64,000 nt of DNA, taken from DATBSK01 sp964501785 (GTDB lineage Bacteria; Actinomycetota; Acidimicrobiia; IMCC26256; PALSA-555). Position 1 is the first letter of the stretch; each line of letters opens with the position of its first letter. The DNA lies in contig CAZCUD010000018.1 in assembly GCA_964501785.1 (NCBI GenBank), positions 15,657-79,656 on the forward strand, given 5' to 3'. The notes under the pieces are model-generated. The model saw only the letters and a program-made list of their open reading frames with translations. It was not told the origin of the DNA and ran no database searches. Below, piece after piece: positions 39,886 through 48,847 of this stretch. Both the position numbers and the translations under genes were made by a program.

Positions 39886-39972
39886 GACACACCTCGCGTC
39901 GCGGCGATCGATTGTCGCATGCGCTCGACGGCACCACCGGACGCGAGCCCGCTCCTCGCCCAGTGCGGCTCA

Positions 39973-40599
39973 TCACGCGCCCGACTCGACGTCGAACTGG
40001 TCGACCGCGTCGGTGATCAGGCGCGCGAACGCGAGCTGCCCGGCCGGGGTCAGGTGCGGTCCGCCGGCGTCGAGCCACGCCGGGTGACCGGCGAACTCGT
40101 CGCTGAAGTCGACGACCTCGACGTCGGCGCGGCGACTCGCCGCCGTCTCGAGCGCGACGTTCACCCGCTCCGCGCCCTGTGGGTAGGTCGGCCCGGTCTG
40201 CACGTTCAACCACAGGACCTGTTCGGCGGGGTCCAACGCGTCGAGCGCGGTCTGGATCTGCGCGTCGAGCTCGGGGCACACGCCGTCGGTGCAGTCGTTG
40301 GTGCCGAGCTCGACCACGACGATGGACGGGTCGTGCTCGGCGAGCAGCCGGGGCAGCGCGGCGGTCCACTGGCCGATGGCGCTGCCGCCGTAGGCGACGA
40401 CCGTCGGCGCCCAGCCGCGCTGCTCCAAGGACGAGCGCACCTCGTCGGCCGACTGGTTGAGGATCGAGTCGCCGAGCACGAGGACCCGGGGGGTCTCGAC
40501 GGTGGACGCGCAGGAGACGAGCACGCTCACCGCGACGATCAGCCCGAGGACGGGTGCGACACGACGGACGGCGCGCGACCGCGATGCGCTCGAAGGCAC
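39973..40599 (-). CDS. SGNH/GDSL hydrolase lipoprotein
   Basis: A 208-residue protein. The N-terminus has a short basic region and a lipobox (GLIVAVSVLVSC, LVSC), so it is probably a lipoprotein on the outer membrane face. The SGNH blocks are GDSILNQS (Ser nucleophile), the Gly in AYGGSAIGQ, GTNDC with the catalytic Asn, and DAGGPHLTPAG with Asp and His. Such enzymes hydrolyse esters, such as acetylated polysaccharides or wall polymers. GTG 40599 puts the lipobox at a normal distance from the start. An ATG at 40704 would add 35 residues and overlap the divergent gene start in CATG. Confidence 0.8.
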   Translation of the reverse strand: MPSSASRSRAVRRVAPVLGLIVAVSVLVSCASTVETPRVLVLGDSILNQSADEVRSSLEQRGWAPTVVAYGGSAIGQWTAALPRLLAEHDPSIVVVELGTNDCTDGVCPELDAQIQTALDALDPAEQVLWLNVQTGPTYPQGAERVNVALETAASRRADVEVVDFSDEFAGHPAWLDAGGPHLTPAGQLAFARLITDAVDQFDVESGA

Positions 40600-40690
40600 C
40601 TGGTGTCCGTACCCGTCGGCGAGCGGCTTCAACCGCGCACCGAGCCAGGGGAGTGCGACCGCGGCGGTGAGCGGCGGCAGACGGGATCGG

Positions 40691-40696
40691 TAAGGT
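40691..40696 (+). promoter_or_regulatory. Leaderless -10 element TAAGGT
   Basis: TAAGGT lies 6 nt before the ATG at 40703, with no Shine-Dalgarno sequence. Confidence 0.4.
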
Positions 40697-40702
40697 CGGG
40701 AC

Positions 40703-41713
<1,011 letters not shown>

Positions 41714-41867
41714 CCGTCCCGGGCTCGCCTCGAGCCCGTTTCCCAAGTCTTCCACGGGGCAGATCTGCCCCGCGTGCGCCCGTCCGGTCGCGGGCGCGAT
41801 CCTGGACGGGTCAAGGAAGCGTCCGAATCGTCCGATCCTGAGGTGGTCGACACCCGCAGGAGGGACG

Positions 41868-42542
41868 TTGGAGCACAGCCCGCCGGCAAGCGTGCCGCGC
41901 TCGGAGCGGCAGCGGTCGCGACGCCAGGCTCGTCGAGCCCGGCGGCGTGGACCCACCGGGGTCGTCCTCGTCCTCTTGCTCCTCGTCGTGGCCGGAGGCG
42001 TGGCGATGCTCGTCGTCCTCGGCGGCGGCGGTGACGGCGGCTCCGTGGCCACCGAGGCTCGGGCTCCGAGCGGATCGGCGTCCGCGGAGTCGACGAGCAC
42101 GACGACCACCACGACCCGAGCGCCGATCAACTACACCGTGGCTCGCGGCAACACCCTGACCGCGCTCGCCCGGGTGTTCGGCGTGCGCACGTCGGCGATC
42201 CTCGACGCCAACGAGGGCCTCGACCCCGACAACCTCGTCGAGGGCCAGGTGCTGGTGATCCCGCCGCCCGACCCGATCGCCCTCGTCGTGTCACCGCGCA
42301 AGCCGCGTGTGGGCGGGAGCATCGAGATCGAGCTCACCGGCGCCAAGGAGTACGAGAACGTGCGCTTCCAGATCGACCGGCCGACCGGTCCGTTCATCGG
42401 CCCCGCACACAGCACGAACGAGGACGGCGACGTGAGCACCAGCTATCAGCTCGGCATCGCCGATCCCGAGGGCGTGTACACGGTGACCGCGGCCGGCGAC
42501 CAGGGCACGTCGGTGCAGACGACGTTCGAGGTGGTGCGCTGA
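41868..42542 (+). CDS. Membrane-anchored LysM-domain protein
   Basis: A 224-residue protein with a TTG start supported by GGAGGG 3 nt upstream. It has a very basic cytoplasmic N-terminus (residues 10-28), one transmembrane helix (30-52), a Ser/Thr-rich linker and a LysM domain at about 88-132 (YTVARGNTLTALARVFGVR, ending GQVLVIPP). LysM binds peptidoglycan. The C-terminal about 85 residues form a beta domain of unknown type. The topology places the LysM outside, so it is probably a wall-attached factor. The frame is open further upstream, but no Shine-Dalgarno sequence supports an earlier start. Confidence 0.8.
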   Translation: MEHSPPASVPRSERQRSRRQARRARRRGPTGVVLVLLLLVVAGGVAMLVVLGGGGDGGSVATEARAPSGSASAESTSTTTTTTRAPINYTVARGNTLTALARVFGVRTSAILDANEGLDPDNLVEGQVLVIPPPDPIALVVSPRKPRVGGSIEIELTGAKEYENVRFQIDRPTGPFIGPAHSTNEDGDVSTSYQLGIADPEGVYTVTAAGDQGTSVQTTFEVVR

Positions 42543-42584
42543 CGAGCGGCTGCCACCGGGCGCGCGTCGAGCGCGCCGCGGCCG

Positions 42585-42863
42585 CTAGAGGCCCAGGTCG
42601 CCGTAGGTGTTGCAGAGCCCGAACGCGGTGATCGTGAGGAACGCCGCGATCACGGTCCACACCACGGCGCGCCGCCAGCCGCGCAGCACCTGACCGCCTG
42701 CCGGCGTCGCCATGTACCAGCTCGGGAGCAGCCCCTCGGGGCTCGTCCCGAGCACCTCGTGGAGCGGCGGTGCGTCGGGTGGGACGACGGCGTCGGGATC
42801 CGCGGCGACCGCGAGCCGCTCGAGCTCGGTGTCGGACGTCGCCATCGGGGCCGATCGTGGCAT
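42585..42863 (-). CDS. Small C-terminally anchored membrane protein
   Basis: A 92-residue protein. A soluble, Asp/Pro-rich first half (LAVAADPDAVVPPDAPPLHE) leads to a single transmembrane helix near residues 64-84 (VVWTVIAAFLTITAFGLCNT) and a very short tail. No family is recognised. ATG 42863 has GGAG 8 nt upstream; ATG 42845 is an alternative start. It follows the ClC channel on the same strand by 100 bp and could be cotranscribed. Confidence 0.6.
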   Translation of the reverse strand: MPRSAPMATSDTELERLAVAADPDAVVPPDAPPLHEVLGTSPEGLLPSWYMATPAGGQVLRGWRRAVVWTVIAAFLTITAFGLCNTYGDLGL

Positions 42864-42963
42864 CGACGGGTCTCCGGCGCCACCACCGCGCCCGGATGAC
42901 GAGCCGGGACGGTCCGGCTCGCGTCGTAGCGCACGCATCGGCACGCCGAAGCGAGCATGCGCG

Positions 42964-44274
42964 CTACGGCGCGGGCACGTCCGAGCGGCGCTCGAACTGA
43001 GCGCCGCTGACCGAGTACCGGCCCATGAGGAGCTGCGACACCGCCGTCGCGATCAAGGCGGGGACGATGAACCCGGGGCCGCGACTCGCCTCCGCGACGA
43101 AGACCACCGCCGCGATCGGCGTGCGGTAGCCGGCGCCGAGGAACGCGGCCGCGCCGACGACCGCGAACAGCGAGGTGCCGGTGCCGATCAGCCCCTCGGC
43201 GACGCGGCCGACGAGCCATCCGAGCGTCACGAGCGGGATGAACAAGCCGCCCGCGCCGCCACCGGTGACGGTGGCGAGCACGGCGAGCGTCTCGAGCACG
43301 AGCAGGAGCGCGACGAGCTCGGTCGCGCGACCCGCGTCCAACGACCAGGTGATCGCCTGGTAGCCGGGTCCGATCGTGAGGGGAGCGTCGAAGGCGGCGA
43401 CCGCGATCGCGGCGAGGCCGGCGAGCACCAGTCCGGAGACGACGATCCGCACGAGCGGGCGCGGCAGGCTCTGGAGCTGCTTGCACCGGCGGGTCAGCAT
43501 CGCGAACCCCCGGGCCCCCAGCCCGGCGACGACGCCGAGCGCGACCGCGCCGAGCAGGTCGGCGGTGTTGAAGCCGGGGTTGCCGACGACGCGCAGCAAC
43601 GGCTCGGTGCCGTTGATCGCGATGAACACGAGGTACGACGCCGCCGAGCCGATCAGCGCGGGCACCACCGCGTGGGCTGCGGTGTCTTGCTGGTAGGGGA
43701 CCTCGAGCGCGAACACCGCCCCCGTCGCGGGTGCCTTGAAGATGGCGGCGACGCCGGCCGCGGCGCCGGCGACGAGGAGCACGTGGCGGTCGGCGTGGGT
43801 GAAGAAGCGACGCCACCGCGACTGGATCCAGCTGCCGATGGTCGCACCCATGTAGATCGACGGACCCTCGAACCCCATCGCGCCGCCGCTGCCGAGCGTC
43901 ACGGCCGACGCGGTGACGCGGGCCCCGACCGTGCGCGCGTCCGACGGATCGGGGCGGCCGTGGTAGTCGCGCAGGTACGCGTCGGCGATGTCGGGCGACG
44001 CGCGGCGCCCGACATAGCGCAGCACGAGCCAGGCGACGACGAGGCCCACGCCGGGGACGAAGACGACGACCGCGGTCGGGAGGGTGCGCACCCAGTCGAG
44101 CACGACCTCCAGCGTCAGCCGCTCGAAGCCGACCACGGCCAGCCCGGTGAGCACGCCGGTCGCGCCGGCGAGCACGACGACCCGTTGCCACCGGTGGTGC
44201 ACTCGCCGCAGGCGCTCCCGGGAGACGTCGACCGGCGGCAACCAGGTGGGGCGGCGCGGCGGGTCGAGCGACAT
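42964..44274 (-). CDS. ClC family chloride channel/antiporter
   Basis: A 436-residue integral membrane protein with about ten to twelve helices. The anion-path motifs are GSGGAMGFEGPS (residues 128-139), where Glu136 corresponds to the gating glutamate of H+/Cl- antiporters, and GGGAGGLFIPLVTLG, containing the second selectivity motif. The gating Glu favours an antiporter mechanism. The first motif usually reads GSGIP; here it is GSGGA, a modest variation. There are no CBS domains. It transports chloride or another anion such as fluoride or nitrate; the substrate is uncertain. ATG 44274 has a GAGAGGA 7 nt upstream; GTG 44313 is possible. Confidence 0.9.
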   Translation of the reverse strand: MSLDPPRRPTWLPPVDVSRERLRRVHHRWQRVVVLAGATGVLTGLAVVGFERLTLEVVLDWVRTLPTAVVVFVPGVGLVVAWLVLRYVGRRASPDIADAYLRDYHGRPDPSDARTVGARVTASAVTLGSGGAMGFEGPSIYMGATIGSWIQSRWRRFFTHADRHVLLVAGAAAGVAAIFKAPATGAVFALEVPYQQDTAAHAVVPALIGSAASYLVFIAINGTEPLLRVVGNPGFNTADLLGAVALGVVAGLGARGFAMLTRRCKQLQSLPRPLVRIVVSGLVLAGLAAIAVAAFDAPLTIGPGYQAITWSLDAGRATELVALLLVLETLAVLATVTGGGAGGLFIPLVTLGWLVGRVAEGLIGTGTSLFAVVGAAAFLGAGYRTPIAAVVFVAEASRGPGFIVPALIATAVSQLLMGRYSVSGAQFERRSDVPAP

Positions 44275-44316
44275 CGGCCGATCCTCTCGCACCAGCGGGG
44301 TCGGACGCGCCACCCC

Positions 44317-44772
44317 TCAGGCTGGGTCGGCGGCTTCGGACTCGAGGATCTGCTTCAGACGGCTCAGGTCCTTGTGGTTCGCGCGTCGCATGGCCGGTGC
44401 CATCAAGGGCGCAACCAGCTTGGAGAAGCCGGCGGGCTCGCCCCGGTTGCGGAGCGTCATCAGGGTCGCGTCGTCCCCCGCCCGAGCCCACGTGTAGGTG
44501 GTCTCCATCGGGAACGGGCCCTCGGCGGTGCGCATCACGAGCCGCTCGCCGGGCGCGAGCTCGACGAGCTCGTAGGTGTACTCGAGGCGTCGCCCGAGGA
44601 AGCGAGCGACGAACGCGACCTGGGTGCCGACGCGGGCGGGAGGCGGTGTGATCCAGGCGACCGAATCGATGTTCACGTACCACTCGGGGGCGTTCGCCGG
44701 GTCGGCCGCGTAGGCGGCCACCTGGTCGGGCGGCCGGGCGATGACGATCTCGGTCTGCACGTCGACGCTCAT
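44317..44772 (-). CDS. SRPBCC (polyketide cyclase-like) family protein
   Basis: A 151-residue START-like hydrophobic-pocket protein. The family opening V-x-x-x-I-x-I-x-R-P-P-D-Q-V is seen as VQTEIVIARPPDQVAAYAADPANAPEW, with the following helix and strand, and the C-terminal long helix RRANHKDLSRLKQILE. Members bind lipids, polyketides or act as toxin-like RatA/CoxG proteins. No catalytic residues are visible. The gene is divergent from the arsR-like gene with only 45 bp between, so the regulator could control it by the operator region at 44779-44817. It ends 4 bp before the possible ClC start at 44313. Confidence 0.8.
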   Translation of the reverse strand: MSVDVQTEIVIARPPDQVAAYAADPANAPEWYVNIDSVAWITPPPARVGTQVAFVARFLGRRLEYTYELVELAPGERLVMRTAEGPFPMETTYTWARAGDDATLMTLRNRGEPAGFSKLVAPLMAPAMRRANHKDLSRLKQILESEAADPA

Positions 44773-44778
44773 CGAGAG

Positions 44779-44817
44779 ATACTGTCACTTGACACTTACG
44801 TAAGCAAATACTAACTT
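44779..44817. promoter_or_regulatory. AT-rich divergent promoter/operator region with palindromes
   Basis: This is an unusually AT-rich 40 bp in very GC-rich DNA. TGTCA-CT-TGACA is an inverted repeat containing a perfect -35 TTGACA (44789-44794). CTTACGTAAG (44794-44804 region) is a 10-bp palindrome. TAAG-N10-CTTA forms another dyad next to the ATG. Such clustered dyads between a regulator and a divergent gene suggest an ArsR operator controlling both directions. Confidence 0.5.
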
Positions 44818-45141
44818 ATGCTCGTGGATGCGGCACTCAAGGCCCTCGCCGAGCCCCGACGTCGGGAGATCCTGCGACTCGTCTGGTCGCAGGAGCTGCC
44901 GGCCACGGCCATCGCCGAGCACTTCGTCGACGTCACCCGCCCGGCGATCTCCCAGCACCTGGGCGTGCTGCGGGAGGCCGGGCTCGTGAGCGAGCGACGC
45001 GACGGCACCCGCCGCCTCTACCAGGCCCGTCCCGACGAGCTGCGCAAGCTCCGGGACGAGCTCGACGACTACTGGACCAGCGGGCTCGAGCGACTGCGCG
45101 ACGTCGCCGAGGCCGCCCAAGCACAGAAAGAGAGGTCGTGA
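44818..45141 (+). CDS. ArsR family transcriptional regulator
   Basis: A 107-residue winged-helix protein. It has the ArsR-family opening LKALAEPRRREILRLVW (consensus ALADPTRRxIL), a recognition region TRPAISQHLGVLREAGLVSERRDGTRRLYQ and a short C-terminal helix. No Cys metal site (ELCV) is present, so it is not a metal sensor. The frequent partner of such regulators is a SRPBCC/AHSA1 gene in the same operon, which is exactly the case here (TGATG overlap). It likely represses itself and the divergent SRPBCC gene and responds to an unknown small molecule. Confidence 0.9.
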   Translation: MLVDAALKALAEPRRREILRLVWSQELPATAIAEHFVDVTRPAISQHLGVLREAGLVSERRDGTRRLYQARPDELRKLRDELDDYWTSGLERLRDVAEAAQAQKERS

Positions 45142-45578
45142 TGGCCGAGCTCGTGCGAGAGATCGTGATCGACGCCACTCCCGAGACCATCTGGCCCTTC
45201 CTCACCGAGGCCGAGCGGCACCTCGAGTGGATGGGCACCGAGGCCGAGGTCGATGCACGCCCCGGTGGCGTGTACCGCGTCCTCGTCGGCGGCGCGCACC
45301 CCGCCGGCGGCGAGTTCGTCGAGGTCGTGCCGATGGAGAAGCTCGTCTACACCTTCGGCTGGGACCAGCCGGGACACCCGATCCCGGCCGGCTCGACGAC
45401 CGTGGAGGTCACGCTCCAGCCGGAGGGCGAGAAGACGCTCCTGCGCCTCGTGCACCGCGACCTGCCCGACGACGCCGTCGACCAGCACACGCAGGGCTGG
45501 GACCGCTACCTCGAGCGGCTCTCGATCGCCGCGCCCGGTGGCGACGCCGGCCCCGACGAGCTCGGCCCCGACGCCTGA
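45141..45578 (+). CDS. SRPBCC/AHSA1 family protein
   Basis: A 145-residue START-like protein. Its opening ELVREIVIDATPETIWPFLTEAERHLEWMG matches AHSA1 (activator of Hsp90 ATPase homologue 1-like) proteins that sit downstream of ArsR regulators. Further conserved blocks are PGGVYRVLV and EKLVYTFGWD, followed by a strand TTVEVTLQPEGEKTLLRLVHRDL. Ligand and role are unknown. The start ATG overlaps the regulator's stop (TGATG), which shows translational coupling. A palindromic 43-bp repeat lies 42 bp downstream and may end the transcript. Confidence 0.85.
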   Translation: MAELVREIVIDATPETIWPFLTEAERHLEWMGTEAEVDARPGGVYRVLVGGAHPAGGEFVEVVPMEKLVYTFGWDQPGHPIPAGSTTVEVTLQPEGEKTLLRLVHRDLPDDAVDQHTQGWDRYLERLSIAAPGGDAGPDELGPDA

Positions 45579-45620
45579 CCCCGACCGCGCGCCGCTCCGG
45601 TCGCGACGCGCACCCCGTGG

Positions 45621-45663
45621 GTTGGAAGCCTCAGCGACATCTGTTGTCGCTGAGGCTTCCAAC
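45621..45663. repeat. 43-bp palindromic repeat, copy 4 (perfect)
   Basis: GTTGGAAGCCTCAGCGACA (45621-45639), loop TCTGT and an exact reverse complement to 45663: a perfect 19-bp stem. It is the best-preserved of the four copies and shows the ideal of the family. It sits between SRPBCC/AHSA1 and the HAD gene. Confidence 0.85.
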
Positions 45664-45719
45664 GCGGCGGACCGGGGCACCGCGAGCTCGGGGGTCGGGC
45701 GACCTAGCATCACGGCTCG

Positions 45720-46460
45720 ATGCTCGGGCTGCCGGACACGATCCGCGGGCTGCTGTTCGACCTCGACGGCGTGCTGACCCAGACCGCCAAGGTGCATGCC
45801 GCGGCGTGGAAGCAGATGTTCGACGACTACCTGCGCGACCGCGACCGGCGCGAGCACGAGGAGTTCGTGCCCTTCGACGCGCACGACGACTACGACACCT
45901 ACGTCGACGGCAAGCCCCGAGCCGACGGCACCCGGTCGTTCCTCGAGTCGCGGGGCATCCATCTCCCCGAGGGCTCGCCCGACGACCCGCCCGACGCCGA
46001 CACGATCGCCGGCCTCGGCAACCGCAAGAACGCGCTCGTCCTCCAGATGATCAAGGACCAGGGCGTCGAGCCCTACGCCGGGTCGGTGCAATACCTCCAG
46101 GCCGTGCGTGACGCGGGGCTGCCCCACGCCGTCGTGTCCTCGAGCACCAACTGCCACGACGTGCTCGTCGCGGCGGGCATCGACGAGTTCTTCGGCGACC
46201 ACCGCATCGACGGCCACGTGGCCGAGCAGCAGCATCTCGCCGGCAAGCCCGCCCCCGACACCTACCTCGCGGGCGCGAAGCTCATCGGCGTCGAGCCGAA
46301 GGCCGCGGCGGTCTTCGAGGACGCGCTGTCGGGCGTCGAGGCCGGTCACGCCGGGGGCTTCGGCGTGGTCGTGGGCGTGAACCGCGTCGGGCAGCGTGAG
46401 GCGCTGCTCCAGCACGGCGCCACCATGGTCGTCGACGACCTGGCCGAGCTGCTCACGTGA
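45720..46460 (+). CDS. Beta-phosphoglucomutase-like HAD hydrolase
   Basis: A 246-residue HAD-superfamily protein. The nucleophile motif is FDLDGVLTQTAKVHAAAWK (Asp-x-Asp-G-V-L-T; first Asp attacks the phosphate). The cap domain begins with the helix after it. Motif 2 is VVSSSTN, and motifs 3 and 4 are KPAPDTY and EDALSGVEAGHAGGFGVVVGV. The segment PFDAHDDYDTYVDGKPRADGTRSFL is typical of family members paired with GH65 enzymes and is absent from simple phosphatases. It converts beta-glucose 1-phosphate to glucose 6-phosphate. The GH65 gene only 25 bp downstream supports this strongly. Confidence 0.9.
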   Translation: MLGLPDTIRGLLFDLDGVLTQTAKVHAAAWKQMFDDYLRDRDRREHEEFVPFDAHDDYDTYVDGKPRADGTRSFLESRGIHLPEGSPDDPPDADTIAGLGNRKNALVLQMIKDQGVEPYAGSVQYLQAVRDAGLPHAVVSSSTNCHDVLVAAGIDEFFGDHRIDGHVAEQQHLAGKPAPDTYLAGAKLIGVEPKAAAVFEDALSGVEAGHAGGFGVVVGVNRVGQREALLQHGATMVVDDLAELLT

Positions 46461-46485
46461 CCGGCTGGTCCGGGGCTTCGCCGTC

Positions 46486-48843
46486 GTGATCAACCATGAC
46501 GCGTTCCCCGTCGAACCCTGGTGCCTTCGCGAGAAGTCGCTCGACGTCGAGGTGTTCGCGCAGTCCGAGTCGTTGTTCGCGCTCTCGAACGGCCACATCG
46601 GGCTGCGCGGCAACCTCGACGAGGGCGAGCCGCACGCGCTCCCCGGCTCGTACCTCAACGGCGTCTACGAGCAGCGTTCGCTGCCGTACGCCGAGGCCGG
46701 GTACGGCTACCCCGAGTCGGGCCAGACCGTCATCAACGTCACCAACGGCAAGATCATCAGGCTCCTCGTGGACGACGAGCCGTTCGACGTGCGCTACGGC
46801 ACGTTGCGCGCCCACGAGCGCCAGCTCGACTTCCGTGACGGAGTGCTGCGGAGGACCGCGGAGTGGGAGTCGCCGGCCCATCAGGCGATCAAGGTGTCGT
46901 CGACACGGCTCGTGAGCTTCACCCATCGCGCCATCGTCGCCATCGCCTACGAGGTCACGCCGGTCGACAGCGAAGCCCAGGTGACGCTCCAGTCGGAGCT
47001 CATCGCGAACGAGGCGATGCCCTCCGCGAGCGACGACCCACGAGCCGCGGCCGAGCTCGAATCGCCGCTCCAGGCCGAGCTGCACGCACACATCGGTCAG
47101 GGCGTCGAGCTCGTGCACAGCACGCGCCGCAGCGGGCTCACGGTCGCGGCGGGGATGTTCAACGAGGTCACCGCGCCCACCGACACCCAGATCGTCAGCG
47201 ACAGCCACGACGACTGGGGTCGGGTCACGATGACCGCGACGCTTGCCGCCGGCCAGACGCTGCGACTCGTGAAGCTCGTCGGCTACGGGTGGTCGGCCGA
47301 GCGGAGCGCGCCGGCCGTGCGCGACCAGGTGATGGCAGGGCTCGCGGCCGCGCACGCCCACGGGTGGGACAAGCTCGTGGCCGACCAGCGCGCCTACCTC
47401 GACCGCTTCTGGGAGTCGGCCGACGTCGAGGTCGAGGGTGACACCGAGGTGCAGCAGGCCGTGCGGTTCGCGCTGTTCCACCTCGTGCAGACGAGCGCCC
47501 GAGCCGAGCGGCGGGCGATCCCGGCGAAGGGGCTCACCGGGCCGGGATACGACGGGCACACCTTCTGGGACTCGGAGAGCTTCGTGCTCCCGGTGCTCAC
47601 CTACACCGCGCACGAGTGCGCCTGCGACGCGCTCTACTGGCGCCACCAGACGATCCCGATGGCCAAGGAGCGGGCCGCGCAGCTGGGGCTCGAGGGTGCC
47701 GCCTTCCCCTGGCGCACGATCCACGGCGAGGAGTGCTCCGGCTACTGGCCCGCGGGCACCGCGGCGTTCCACATCGGTGCCGACATCGCCGGAGCCGTCG
47801 GCCGGGCGATCGCGACGAGCGCCGACGAAACGTTCGAGCGAGAGGTCGGGCTCGAGATCCTCGTCGAGACCGCGCGGCTGTGGCGGTCGCTCGGGCACTA
47901 CGACCTCCAGGGCAACTTCCGGATCGACGGCGTGACCGGGCCCGACGAGTACTCGGCGATCGCCGACAACAACGTCTACACGAACCTCATGGCGCAGCAG
48001 AACCTGCGCCTCGCCGCCGACGTCGCGGGACGGCACGCCGATCGCGAGATCGACCTGGGCTTCGACGCCGACGAGGTCGCCGGCTGGTCGGCCGCGGCCG
48101 ACGCGATGTACGTGCCCTACGACGACGACCTCGGGGTGCACCCTCAGGCCGACGGGTTCACCAAGCACGAGACCTGGGACTTCGAGGGGACGAGCGCCGA
48201 GCAGTACCCGTTGCTGCTGCACTTCCCCTACTTCGACCTGTACCGCAAGCAGGTGGTCAAGCAGGCCGACCTGGTGCTCGCGCTCTACCTGCGGGGCGAC
48301 GCGTTCACGGCCGAGCAGAAGCAAGCCGACTTCGACTACTACGAGCCGCTCACCGTCCGCGACTCGTCGCTCTCGGCGTGCATCCAGTCGGTCATGGCCG
48401 CCGAGGTGGGCTACCTGTCGCTCGGCTACGACTACATGCGTGAGGCCGCGCTGATGGACCTCGACGACGTCGAGCACAACACGCGTGACGGCCTGCACAT
48501 GGCGTCGCTCGCCGGCACGTGGATCTCGCTGGTCGCCGGGTTCGGAGGCATGCGCGACCACGGCGGCACGCTGCGCTTCCGTCCCCGGCTCCCCGACGGC
48601 CTGACCCGACTCGCGTTCTCGCTCACGTCACGCGGGCAACGAGTACGAGTGGAGCTGGCCGAGGGCAACGCCTCGTACCGGCTCGTCGCGGGCGACTCGC
48701 TCGAGGTGTGCCACGAGGACGAACCGCTCACGCTGACGCCGGGCGACCCGGTCACGCGCCCGCTCGAGACGCCCGAAGACGGTCAGGCGCCGGCGCCGCC
48801 GCCCGGACGCGAGCCCGCGGCGCGCTTCCCGAGCGACGGCTGA
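46486..48843 (+). CDS. Glycoside hydrolase family 65 phosphorylase (maltose/trehalose/kojibiose type)
   Basis: A 785-residue GH65 enzyme with the usual three domains. The N-terminal beta-sandwich begins WCLREKSLDVEVFAQSESLF and continues FALSNGHIGLRGNLDEGEPH. The (alpha/alpha)6 barrel contains GYDGHTFWDSESFVLPVLTY and the catalytic general acid Glu488 (GVTGPDEYSAI). The phosphate-binding part lies near KQVVKQADLVLALYL. GH65 phosphorylases split alpha-glucosides with phosphate to give beta-glucose 1-phosphate. Specificity (maltose, trehalose, kojibiose, nigerose) cannot be read off. GTG 46486 is chosen from the alignment with family starts. The HAD partner upstream completes the pathway. Confidence 0.93.
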   Translation: MINHDAFPVEPWCLREKSLDVEVFAQSESLFALSNGHIGLRGNLDEGEPHALPGSYLNGVYEQRSLPYAEAGYGYPESGQTVINVTNGKIIRLLVDDEPFDVRYGTLRAHERQLDFRDGVLRRTAEWESPAHQAIKVSSTRLVSFTHRAIVAIAYEVTPVDSEAQVTLQSELIANEAMPSASDDPRAAAELESPLQAELHAHIGQGVELVHSTRRSGLTVAAGMFNEVTAPTDTQIVSDSHDDWGRVTMTATLAAGQTLRLVKLVGYGWSAERSAPAVRDQVMAGLAAAHAHGWDKLVADQRAYLDRFWESADVEVEGDTEVQQAVRFALFHLVQTSARAERRAIPAKGLTGPGYDGHTFWDSESFVLPVLTYTAHECACDALYWRHQTIPMAKERAAQLGLEGAAFPWRTIHGEECSGYWPAGTAAFHIGADIAGAVGRAIATSADETFEREVGLEILVETARLWRSLGHYDLQGNFRIDGVTGPDEYSAIADNNVYTNLMAQQNLRLAADVAGRHADREIDLGFDADEVAGWSAAADAMYVPYDDDLGVHPQADGFTKHETWDFEGTSAEQYPLLLHFPYFDLYRKQVVKQADLVLALYLRGDAFTAEQKQADFDYYEPLTVRDSSLSACIQSVMAAEVGYLSLGYDYMREAALMDLDDVEHNTRDGLHMASLAGTWISLVAGFGGMRDHGGTLRFRPRLPDGLTRLAFSLTSRGQRVRVELAEGNASYRLVAGDSLEVCHEDEPLTLTPGDPVTRPLETPEDGQAPAPPPGREPAARFPSDG

Positions 48844-48847
48844 ACCG

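Noticed and set aside
41714..41867. Upstream extension of the LysM gene with a CPAC zinc-like motif
   Set aside because: No start signal is seen there, and the TTG at 41868 has a strong Shine-Dalgarno sequence; the two Cys are probably chance.
46453..48561. 702-codon minus-strand frame
   Set aside because: It is antisense to the GH65 gene, with shadow composition (Arg/Val/Glu-rich).
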